From CAVUCE01 sp963739985 (GTDB lineage Bacteria > Bacteroidota > Ignavibacteria > Ignavibacteriales > Ignavibacteriaceae), in NCBI GenBank assembly GCA_963739985.1, contig CAVUCE010000021.1:186001-250000 (forward strand): 64,000 nt of DNA, given 5' to 3'. A program made the translations under genes and the position numbers. The notes beneath the pieces were generated by a model. The model had not been told where the DNA came from and did no database searches. It saw only the letters and a list, made by a program, of their open reading frames with translations. Shown here piece after piece: positions 42,794-50,946 of the stretch (positions within the stretch are counted from its first letter, which is position 1; each line of letters opens with the position of its first letter).

Positions 42794-44146
42794 ATGATTA
42801 CCATTAAAAAAGAACCTAAAATATTTGTAGGAATATTATCCGAACCTAAAATTGAGTTCGAGCTTCACGGCGATTTTAAAACATATGGAATGAAACAAAC
42901 ATTCAGCGGCAGATTTTTAGCTGAAATTGTGGAAAATAGAATAGTTTGCAAGAGTGAAAAGGAAAAAATAGAAATTTCTGATGAGATAATATTTGATCCG
43001 CAAGCTCCCGGAACTGAATCTTTCATTATTAAAGATGTTACCATCGGTGTAAAATTTCACTGGGAAAGAAAAGAAAAACAACGCTTTACCGGCGGACTTA
43101 AGCTGCTTAAGGAAGGTGACAAAATTACAGCAATTGATATATTACCTATCGAAGATTATCTTGTAAGCGTTATTTCTTCGGAGATGAGCGCTAAAAGTTC
43201 ACTTCAGTTATTAAAAGCACATTCCATAATTTCAAGAAGCTGGTTACTCGCCCAGATTGAAAAATCTAAACAATTAAAAAAAGAAAAAGCAGCTTATCAA
43301 ACAACAATCTCGTCCGACGATGAGCTGATTAAATGGTATGATAGGGAAGACCATAAAAATTTTGATGTTTGTGCTGATGACCACTGCCAAAGATATCAAG
43401 GAATTACAAAAGTATTTACCGAAGTTGCAAGACAAGCAGTAAACCAAACTTTTGGAATTGTACTTACAAGTGATGATAATATTTGCGATGCGCGATACTC
43501 AAAGTCATGCGGCGGTATCTCGGAATCATTCGAAAATGTTTGGGAACCCATTAATTACAAATATCTTTCAGCTATTGTAGATTATAAATTTGAGCCGGAA
43601 AATTACAACACAGATTTCTCCGTAGAAAAAAATGCTGTTAAGTGGATCAAAGGAAACCCGCCGGCATTTTGCAACAATAACGAAAAGAAAATTTTATCTC
43701 AGGTACTTTTAGATTTTGATCAAGAAACAACTGATTTTTACAGATGGAAAGTTCAATATACCCAAAGCGAGTTATCAAACTTAATCAAAGAAAAAAGCGG
43801 AATTGATTTTGGAGAAATTATAGATTTAATTCCTGTTGAACGTGGCTATTCTTCCCGCTTGATAAAATTAAAAATTGTTGGAAGTAAAAAAACTTTAATT
43901 GTTGGAAAAGAACTGGAGATAAGAAGATTTTTATCAAAATCGCATCTTTATAGTTCTGCTTTTATTGTTGAAAAACAAGATTTGAAGGATAATGTTCCTC
44001 AGAATTTTGTTTTACGAGGCGCGGGTTGGGGACACGGAGTTGGACTTTGTCAGATTGGTGCTGCTGTTATGGGTGCTAAAGGTTATCAATTTGATGAAAT
44101 TTTATTACACTATTTCAAAGATTCGAAGCTGAAGAAAATATACTGA
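42794..44146 (+). CDS. SpoIID/LytB-domain protein lacking a signal peptide
   Basis: Relative of the SpoIID lytic transglycosylase that cleaves peptidoglycan glycan strands. The family landmarks are intact: VSSEM-like ISSEM with the catalytic-candidate E130, DVCADDHCQRYQG (191-203) with the Cys/His metal-binding pattern, DARYSKSCGGISE (232-244), and the ending GAGWGHGVGLCQIGA (409-423). Unusually, the protein begins MITIKKEPKIFVGIL and has no signal peptide or membrane anchor, while normal SpoIID proteins are exported. It starts a same-strand run with two glycosyltransferases and a DUF4922 protein, and its stop is 4 nt before the GT4 start. Substrate and location are uncertain. Confidence 0.88.
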   Translation: MITIKKEPKIFVGILSEPKIEFELHGDFKTYGMKQTFSGRFLAEIVENRIVCKSEKEKIEISDEIIFDPQAPGTESFIIKDVTIGVKFHWERKEKQRFTGGLKLLKEGDKITAIDILPIEDYLVSVISSEMSAKSSLQLLKAHSIISRSWLLAQIEKSKQLKKEKAAYQTTISSDDELIKWYDREDHKNFDVCADDHCQRYQGITKVFTEVARQAVNQTFGIVLTSDDNICDARYSKSCGGISESFENVWEPINYKYLSAIVDYKFEPENYNTDFSVEKNAVKWIKGNPPAFCNNNEKKILSQVLLDFDQETTDFYRWKVQYTQSELSNLIKEKSGIDFGEIIDLIPVERGYSSRLIKLKIVGSKKTLIVGKELEIRRFLSKSHLYSSAFIVEKQDLKDNVPQNFVLRGAGWGHGVGLCQIGAAVMGAKGYQFDEILLHYFKDSKLKKIY

Positions 44147-44150
44147 TTTA

Positions 44151-45269
44151 ATGAAAATATTATATTCATGCTTATCTAAAAGTTGGGGTGGAATGGAGAT
44201 GTTTACTCTCACCGCAATTAAGCAACTGCAAAAACGAAACATTAATGTTGAGCTTTTATGTATAGCCGAATCAAGAATCCACATTGAAGCAAATAATATG
44301 GGAATAATTCTGCACCCCATTAAATCAGCCGGATATTTTCGTCCCTTCAGCACATTAAGATTGGCTTCTATAATTAGAAGAGGCAGTTTTGATTTAATTC
44401 ATACACAAGCTTCGAAAGATCTTTGGCTTCTTGTACCTGCTTTAAAATTCTTAGGAAAAAAAACACCTCTTGTACTAACAAAACAAATCGGCTCATTTGT
44501 GGCCAAAAAAGATCGGTTACATAAATGGATTTATGGAAGAGTAACTTTTGCGCTGGCAATCAGTAAAATGATTGAAAAGAACTTGCTCGATACTTGTCCG
44601 TTACCATCTGAAAAAGTTTTACTGCTTCACAACGGTATAGATACTAAAAAATACGATCCGGGAAAAAGCAATGGAAAGAAAATAAAAGATGAATATAAAA
44701 TTGGCTACGATAAGATTGTTATAGGAATGCTTGCTCGTTTTAGTCCCGGAAAAGGACATGAAGAATTTTTAAAAGCTGCTCATGAATTAAACAAAAAATA
44801 TGATAAATTATTCTTTGTCGTCGTCGGTGAAGCGAGCAGAGGTGAAAATGATTATGAGGATAAAATTAAAAAATTAGCCGATGATTATAATTTGAAAAAT
44901 TTAATTTTTACCGGATTCCGAAGCGATATTCCCGATGTACTTTCATCTATGGATATTTTTGCTTTCCCATCTCACTCGGAAGCATTTGGAATCGCATTGG
45001 CAGAAGCAATGGCGATGGGGAAACCTTCTGTCTGCGCAAATGCTGATGGTGTTCTTGATATTGCAGTCAACGGTGAAACTTCGTTACTTTTTGAAAATAA
45101 AAATGCTGATGATTTAAGGGAAAAACTAGAAAAATTGATAATCTCTCCTGAACTTAGGACAAAATTTGGAACCGCCGCGCGTAAAAGAGCCCTTGAGAAT
45201 TTTGATCTGGAAATTCTTACAGATAAAGTTATTGGGATATATAACTCGGCTATTAAAAAAACTTCTTAA
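44151..45269 (+). CDS. GT4-family glycosyltransferase
   Basis: Retaining GT-B glycosyltransferase, 372 residues. N-terminal fold begins MKILYSCLSKSWGGMEMFTL (nucleotide-sugar-side Gly-rich loop), the linker holds LARFSPGKGHEEFLKAA (about 195-211), and the donor-binding C-terminal domain has the GFRSDIPDVLSSMDIFAFPS segment and the E-x7-E motif in SEAFGIALAEAM. All features of GT4 (capsule/lipopolysaccharide-type) transferases are present; donor and acceptor are unknown. It is tightly linked to the SpoIID-like gene, 4 nt upstream. Confidence 0.92.
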   Translation: MKILYSCLSKSWGGMEMFTLTAIKQLQKRNINVELLCIAESRIHIEANNMGIILHPIKSAGYFRPFSTLRLASIIRRGSFDLIHTQASKDLWLLVPALKFLGKKTPLVLTKQIGSFVAKKDRLHKWIYGRVTFALAISKMIEKNLLDTCPLPSEKVLLLHNGIDTKKYDPGKSNGKKIKDEYKIGYDKIVIGMLARFSPGKGHEEFLKAAHELNKKYDKLFFVVVGEASRGENDYEDKIKKLADDYNLKNLIFTGFRSDIPDVLSSMDIFAFPSHSEAFGIALAEAMAMGKPSVCANADGVLDIAVNGETSLLFENKNADDLREKLEKLIISPELRTKFGTAARKRALENFDLEILTDKVIGIYNSAIKKTS

Positions 45270-45505
45270 AATCAATTTTCTACCTAATATTTTATACAAT
45301 TTTGGTTACAATAGTATCTTATCTATAAATAGATTTGTTCATTCAATTGATAATTACCGGTTTTAAAATTACTAAACATCATATAAAAATTTGAGTTAAG
45401 AGGGAATCAATATTTATACAATTTATTGAAATTTCTTTTCTTTGTATCTTCATCCTATAATAAGTAATTTTCATATCTACATTAAAAATAATTTGAGATA
45501 ATAGT

Positions 45506-46972
45506 ATGATAACAGCTTTTTTACCATATAACGGTAACGAATATACATTAAAAACTGCAGAAGCATTAAGTTTATCTAAAGCAGTAAGCAAAGTAATTTT
45601 TTATACACAATCTCCTGAAGTTACTAAACCGGATAATTATGAATTATTAAAAGTTGAAAATTTATTCGGTTCAGAATCTTTTAAACTCATTAACGAAAAT
45701 ACCGAAAGCGATTTCATTTTACTTCTTACCCAAGATACTCTAATCGATTTTGGACAATTCTCGGTTGAGAGATTTTTAAATGTTGCAAAATCTACCAATG
45801 CCGGACTTGTTTATTCTGATTATTATGAAATCAAAGGTGAAACGAGAAGTTCACATCCTGTAATCGATTGCCAGCTTGGTAGTGTTAGAGATGATTTTAA
45901 TTTTGGTCCGGTTTTGTTTTTGAAAAAAGAAGCTGTGGCAAGAGCTATTAGCGAAGCAGGCGGTGATTATAAATTTGCCGGACTTTACGATATCCGATTG
46001 GGAGTTTCCAGATACTACGAATTGCTGAGAATACCGGAGTATCTTTATTCAACAGTTGAAACAGACGATAGGAAATCCGGTGAAAAGATTTTTGATTATG
46101 TAAATCCTAAAAACCGCGAAGTGCAAATAGAAATGGAAAAAGCTGCAACGGAGCATTTCAAAAAAAATGGTGCTTACCTCGAGCCGAAATTTGAAGAAAT
46201 TAAGGATGCCGGAGAAAAATTTGAATTTGAAGCTACGGTAATTATTCCTGTTAGGAACCGGGTTAAAACCATTGGTGATGCTGTAGAATCTGTGTTGAAA
46301 CAAAAAACAGATTTTAATTTCAATTTGATTATTGTTGATAATTTTTCAAATGACGGAACAAGTGAAATTGTAAAATCATTTGCGGAAAAAAACGAAAAAG
46401 TAATACACTTAGTTCCGGAAAGAACAGATCTCGGAATCGGCGGATGCTGGAACGAAGCAGTTCATAATACAAAATGCGGAAAATATTCTATCCAACTTGA
46501 TAGTGATGACATTTATCAGAATGAAAATACGCTTCAAAAAATTGTTGATGTTTTTAGAAAAGAAAAATGCGCTATGGTTGTAGGGACTTATCGTTTGACA
46601 GACTTTAGCTTAAACGAAATTCCTCCGGGAATTATTGATCATAAAGAATGGACGCCTGATAATGGAAGAAATAATGCGTTAAGAATTAACGGACTCGGTG
46701 CGCCGCGAGCATTTTACACTCCGGTTCTAAGAGAGATTAAAATTCCGAACGTTAGTTATGGAGAAGATTACGCTTTAGGTTTGGCAATTTCACGTCATTA
46801 TCAAATAGGAAGAATTTATGAATCACTTTACGTCTGCAGAAGATGGGAAGGAAATTCCGACGCAGCTCTTTCTATTGAAAAACAAAACGCGAATAATATT
46901 TATAAAGACAGAGTGAGAACAATAGAAATATTAGCAAGACAAGAATTAAATAAAGCTAAAGCGGCAAAATAA
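45506..46972 (+). CDS. tandem GT2 glycosyltransferase, first domain probably inactive
   Basis: Two GT-A domains in one 488-residue protein. Domain 1 (about 1-225) opens MITAFLPYNGNEYTLKTAEAL and keeps a GT-A-like layout, but where a DxD motif should be it has TQDT (75-78), so it is likely non-catalytic or scaffolding. Domain 2 (about 240-488) is a canonical GT2: TVIIPVRNRVKTI (244-256), IIVDNFSNDGTSEIV (275-289), the metal-binding DSDD at 332-335, and the base motif GED at 419-421. Donor and acceptor unknown. Its operon position with the GT4 and DUF4922 genes suggests a joint glycan pathway. Confidence 0.87.
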   Translation: MITAFLPYNGNEYTLKTAEALSLSKAVSKVIFYTQSPEVTKPDNYELLKVENLFGSESFKLINENTESDFILLLTQDTLIDFGQFSVERFLNVAKSTNAGLVYSDYYEIKGETRSSHPVIDCQLGSVRDDFNFGPVLFLKKEAVARAISEAGGDYKFAGLYDIRLGVSRYYELLRIPEYLYSTVETDDRKSGEKIFDYVNPKNREVQIEMEKAATEHFKKNGAYLEPKFEEIKDAGEKFEFEATVIIPVRNRVKTIGDAVESVLKQKTDFNFNLIIVDNFSNDGTSEIVKSFAEKNEKVIHLVPERTDLGIGGCWNEAVHNTKCGKYSIQLDSDDIYQNENTLQKIVDVFRKEKCAMVVGTYRLTDFSLNEIPPGIIDHKEWTPDNGRNNALRINGLGAPRAFYTPVLREIKIPNVSYGEDYALGLAISRHYQIGRIYESLYVCRRWEGNSDAALSIEKQNANNIYKDRVRTIEILARQELNKAKAAK

Positions 46973-46982
46973 TTTAAGAGTT

Positions 46983-47018
46983 GTCATTTCGGTTCGGTAA
47001 TTGCCGGATCGGAATGAT
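46983..47018. repeat. inverted repeat related to the GTCATT/GAATGA repeats
   Basis: The arms TCATTTCGGTTCGG and CCGGATCGGAATGA (14 nt, a few mismatches, 6-nt loop), with G before and T after. The TCATT.../...AATGA ends match those of the repeats at 3938, 4214 and 35989. It sits in the 83-bp spacer before the DUF4922 gene and could also be a transcript hairpin. Confidence 0.65.
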
Positions 47019-47055
47019 ATTTATTTGAACTTATTCATCAAATTCCGGTATTAAA

Positions 47056-48069
47056 TTGAGAGAAGATATTTTTTATAATAACGACAAAGTTAAAGAAGTC
47101 ATAGAAGAAAACGATTTTGCATCAGCTGCAAAAATGCTTTTGGAAGATCAAAAGAAAACATGGCCTCAGTTAACTTCAGGTTATGAATCCTTAAATTCAA
47201 TTCAGGTTAAAACATTTCAGTTCGATAACTTTACTATTAAGGTTCAATTTAATCCAGGCAGAATAGTTTCAAGCTCCGCCAAAGTGGATGCAAAATCTAT
47301 TAAAGAGAGAAAATGTTTCTTGTGTTATGACAATTTGCCGGCAGAACAAAAAGGAATTTTGTATAAAAACCAGTACTTAATTTTGTGTAACCCGTTTCCG
47401 ATTTTCCCTGAACATTTTACTTTACCGCATATTGATCATATTCCTCAATCAATTAAAATTAATTTTGAAACGTTATTAGATTTTTCTAAAGATCTTTCGG
47501 GCAGATATACCGTGTTTTATAACGGTCCCAAATGTGGTGCTTCCGCTCCTGATCATTTGCATTTTCAAGCCGGTAATAAATCCTTTATGCCGATTGATGA
47601 TGATTTTCATCAGTTACAAAATGAATGTGGTGAAGTTATTTTAGAGAATGAAGAATTATCGGTTTTCGGTGTTGATGACGGTTTGAGAAGATTTATTTCA
47701 ATTGAAAGTTCGAACAAGAAAGAGGTTATTGAGGCCTTTAATTCTTTATACGATCTTTATGACGCTTTGGAAAATAAAGAAGAAGAACCTATGATGAACA
47801 TCCTAGGTTTTTATGAAGAGGAATTTGGCTGGAGAATTTTAGTGTTTTTAAGAGATAAACATCGTCCTTCTCATTATTTTGCCGAAGGTGGTGGAAATAT
47901 TTTATTAAGCCCTGCTTCGGTTGATTTAGGCGGAGTTTGCATTACTCCTCTTGAAAAAGATTTTAATAAAATTACTAAAGAATTATTAACGGAAATATTC
48001 AAAGAAATTTCTTTAGCTAAAGAACATTTTGATTATATCAAACTAAGTCTGAAGAAAAAGCTGAGTTGA
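47056..48069 (+). CDS. DUF4922 protein, GalT/HIT-like nucleotidyl-sugar phosphorylase relative
   Basis: 337-residue protein like those annotated DUF4922 in Bacteroidetes. It shows the galactose-1-phosphate uridylyltransferase/Ap4A-phosphorylase pattern: a zinc-like CFLC (87-90) followed by CNPFPIFPEHFTLPH (111-125), and YNGPKCGASAPDHLHFQAG (155-173) with the HIT-type histidines H167 and H169 and Q171, the analogue of GCSNPHPHGQ in GalT. That predicts nucleotidyl transfer or phosphorolysis of a nucleotide sugar or GDP-hexose (GDP-L-galactose phosphorylase is the nearest known activity). The start is TTG; no ATG lies upstream in frame. The activity here is inferred. Confidence 0.82.
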   Translation: MREDIFYNNDKVKEVIEENDFASAAKMLLEDQKKTWPQLTSGYESLNSIQVKTFQFDNFTIKVQFNPGRIVSSSAKVDAKSIKERKCFLCYDNLPAEQKGILYKNQYLILCNPFPIFPEHFTLPHIDHIPQSIKINFETLLDFSKDLSGRYTVFYNGPKCGASAPDHLHFQAGNKSFMPIDDDFHQLQNECGEVILENEELSVFGVDDGLRRFISIESSNKKEVIEAFNSLYDLYDALENKEEEPMMNILGFYEEEFGWRILVFLRDKHRPSHYFAEGGGNILLSPASVDLGGVCITPLEKDFNKITKELLTEIFKEISLAKEHFDYIKLSLKKKLS

Positions 48070-48166
48070 CATATTATTAAAATTTTCATATTGAACTCAT
48101 CGAAATATCTTTTAAAATAAATTAAAAAGTTCAATGAAGATTTTAACATTTTGAAAAATAAGCCAA

Positions 48167-49321
48167 TCAGTTTTTACTCATTAAATCGCTAATAAATTTC
48201 AGATTTTTTGATTCCGAATTATCGATAATAATTTTAATAATTGCTGTTAGCGGAACTGATAATAACATTCCAACGATTCCCCAAATATAACCCCAAATAA
48301 GTACGGATAGTAAAATCAAAAGCGGATTTAAGTTTAATCTTTTCCCTACAATCGTAGTTTCTATAATGTTGAAAAATAATGTTTGAACTCCGGCAATCAC
48401 CAATGCGATTAACAAAGCATAACTAAAAGACTCAAATTGAACGAGAGCCATTAAAGAAGGCAATACCAGGGCTGCTGCCGATCCAATAGTTGGTATAAAA
48501 TTTAAGAGAAATGTGAAAAGTCCCCAGATTATAGGGAAATCAACACCGAACAAAGCAAGAAGAATTGTAACAAGAATTGCTGCGGATAAATTAACAGCAA
48601 TTTTTACTATGATGTATCTTTGAATTTGTTGTGTAATCGCTTTGAATGTGTTTTCTAGTTTTTCTTCCTTTTCATGGCGTTCCAGGTTCATCTTATCGCC
48701 AATCCAATGATCCAGATCGGATGCAGATACTTCGTTATTAATTTTATAGCGTTTTTGAATTTTCTTTAACTCAGGCTTAACTTTTTTATCAACATATCTT
48801 TTCTTAATCGCTTCATAAATTGCTTCGTGGCCGGTCATCACAAAAACAAAATAAAACAAAACAAATAAAATACTGCCGAGAATAGAGAAAGTTGAAGAAA
48901 AAATTCCTCCTGCCAATAATTGGTAATCTATTTGGGAAATGATTTTTTGGATGGAAAAATTTCTAAAGAATTGATCTTTAATTCCCATAGAAACAGCTAA
49001 ACCGCTTACAATTTTATTAAGCCTATCAGCATATTCCGGAAGTTGAGAACCGAATTTTATAAATGAGCCGATTATGAAAGAAGAAATTCCCCATGCTATT
49101 AGACCAAGAATAAAAATATCTATTATTACTAATAAATATGACGGGATTTTTTTATGTTCTAAAAAATCGTTTAAAGGCGAGAACAGGAAAAACAAAAAAT
49201 AAGCAATAACAAAAGGAATAAATATATAATTGAGCTCCCTAAGTATATACCCGATAACCGCAATACCGATTACGGAAATAAAAAATTTTGTTGTTGTCCC
49301 GGTTTTCTTTTTTGCTGCCAT
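48167..49321 (-). CDS. AI-2E (TqsA/PerM-type) permease family protein
   Basis: Inner-membrane protein with about eight helices, starting GIAVIGYILRELNYIFIPFVIAYFLFFLFSPLNDFLE and ending with WGIVGMLLSVPLTAIIKIII, the characteristic AI-2E family end. A cytoplasmic/amphipathic segment (IKKRYVDKKVKPELKKIQKRYK and the charged LERHEKEEKLENTFKAI, about 165-230) is typical of the central region. The family includes transporters of autoinducer-2 and sodium-proton antiporters, with roles hard to predict from sequence. Length 384 is normal. Confidence 0.87.
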   Translation of the reverse strand: MAAKKKTGTTTKFFISVIGIAVIGYILRELNYIFIPFVIAYFLFFLFSPLNDFLEHKKIPSYLLVIIDIFILGLIAWGISSFIIGSFIKFGSQLPEYADRLNKIVSGLAVSMGIKDQFFRNFSIQKIISQIDYQLLAGGIFSSTFSILGSILFVLFYFVFVMTGHEAIYEAIKKRYVDKKVKPELKKIQKRYKINNEVSASDLDHWIGDKMNLERHEKEEKLENTFKAITQQIQRYIIVKIAVNLSAAILVTILLALFGVDFPIIWGLFTFLLNFIPTIGSAAALVLPSLMALVQFESFSYALLIALVIAGVQTLFFNIIETTIVGKRLNLNPLLILLSVLIWGYIWGIVGMLLSVPLTAIIKIIIDNSESKNLKFISDLMSKN

Positions 49322-49376
49322 AATATTAGATATAAATTTTAACTTCGTTCAGCATTTTTCCAAATTATTAAATTAC

Positions 49377-50738
49377 TCATTCAATCTTCTGCATTTTAGC
49401 ATCCATCAGTCCGGACGGAGTTTGAGGAGTTGAAAGCAGATACTTAAATATTTCCCAACGCTTTTCAGGATGATCTAGAGTTCCGCCGTTTGTTTCAATA
49501 AAATTTTTAACAATATCTTGTCCCAGATTATAATTTATAACATAACTTCTGTAGTGCTCAATAAAACTCAGCGATTTTTTTGCTTTCTCAGGCGAATATA
49601 AATTGTATTTTTCCAACCATTCTAATGTTTGCTCTTTTGTCCAATTACCATTTAAATAATTACGCGCGGCTTCATTGCCTGCATAGTTTAATTTCCCTAA
49701 TAATTCTATTAAATTAAAATATTCATCTGCTTTAGAAGTATCTAAACCGGCGAGAGGAAATAGGACTTCCTTTTCAAATTTGATTCTTGAATCACCCGGG
49801 AATGCCATATTGATTCCGAAATTAGCTGTTCCCTCGGCAATAAGTGATTGCGGACTGTAAAGAGGATAAACAGTAAATTCCATCCAGCCGCGGTTTTTTA
49901 CCAACTTTGATTCAAGTAATGTATTGTAAACATGATGTCCGGGATATCCTTCATGTGCAGCCAGATCAATAATTCGTTCAACGCTAATTGGTAAATCGGT
50001 GTTTATTTGGATTACGCTGTAACTGTTTCCTTTGTACCAATTATAACCGCCCCAGGGTTTGTCGTTTACAAACTCAACAACAAAGTTTTCGTTTTTAGGA
50101 AGCTGAATATGCTGAAGCGTTCTTTTTCTACATTCTTCAATTGTGGCTTTTAGTACTGTATCTAATTTTGATTTAGGAATATTGAATTGCGATTGAAATT
50201 CATTAAGTCGTTTTTCAATGCTTCCTTTGCCCGGCAAAAGTTTATCTATTTTATAAATAATATTTTGAAAATGTTGATTGTCAAAATGCGGTGCTACTGC
50301 ATCGTAAAGGGCTTTACTTTCTTTATCGAAATCAAGTTTACCACCTTCTAGAAGGAATATTCTCGCTTTTACGGCTAAAAGTTGTTTGTATAAAAATCTA
50401 AATCTAAGTGTCAGTAAATTATCGGCTTTATAATTTTTGAGTGAATCAAGTTGGTCAAGCAAATTATCTGCTTCATTACTAAACTGCTTTAATGTTGAAT
50501 CATTCTTTATAATATTTTCCGAATCAGAGGGCTCCCATTCTTTTGGGCCGTAATATGCATCAACATATCCGGGATCAATTTTGCCAACTTTTAAAACGAG
50601 TTTTACGTAATTTTCGGCTATATCATTCATTTTCTTCTCAAGTGTATTATCTGGTTTATTTTGTTCCGTATTACTGCAAGAAATAATTGTAATACTAACT
50701 AATAAAATTAGCACTGACATCAAAGAATTTTTAATCAT
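49377..50738 (-). CDS. DUF885-like lipoprotein, probable zinc metallopeptidase
   Basis: Exported lipoprotein: signal with C21 (TIISC). The all-helical body carries the gluzincin-type motif LAAHEGYPGHHVYN (260-273) with H262-E263 and H268-H269 as probable zinc/catalytic residues, and the downstream LIAEGTANFG with E302 as the likely third ligand. HEGYPGHH is the signature of the DUF885 peptidase family. It is shorter than the typical DUF885 protein (about 590 residues), mainly at the N-terminal side. A peptidase activity at the envelope is the best guess; substrate unknown. Confidence 0.8.
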   Translation of the reverse strand: MIKNSLMSVLILLVSITIISCSNTEQNKPDNTLEKKMNDIAENYVKLVLKVGKIDPGYVDAYYGPKEWEPSDSENIIKNDSTLKQFSNEADNLLDQLDSLKNYKADNLLTLRFRFLYKQLLAVKARIFLLEGGKLDFDKESKALYDAVAPHFDNQHFQNIIYKIDKLLPGKGSIEKRLNEFQSQFNIPKSKLDTVLKATIEECRKRTLQHIQLPKNENFVVEFVNDKPWGGYNWYKGNSYSVIQINTDLPISVERIIDLAAHEGYPGHHVYNTLLESKLVKNRGWMEFTVYPLYSPQSLIAEGTANFGINMAFPGDSRIKFEKEVLFPLAGLDTSKADEYFNLIELLGKLNYAGNEAARNYLNGNWTKEQTLEWLEKYNLYSPEKAKKSLSFIEHYRSYVINYNLGQDIVKNFIETNGGTLDHPEKRWEIFKYLLSTPQTPSGLMDAKMQKIE

Positions 50739-50946
50739 CCGTAAAACCTTTAATATTAATTTAATGTAGAATAATAACAGTTCTTAATGTTTAACCCGGG
50801 TACTATTAACAAGCAAAAAAGACACTCATGTAAGTAACTAATCACTAAAAAATTAAGCCTTATAAAAGTGATTCTTCTATATATGTACCATTATTTCATT
50901 TAAATGATCGCATATTTTAATTAATAATCTCTACAAACATAAAATA

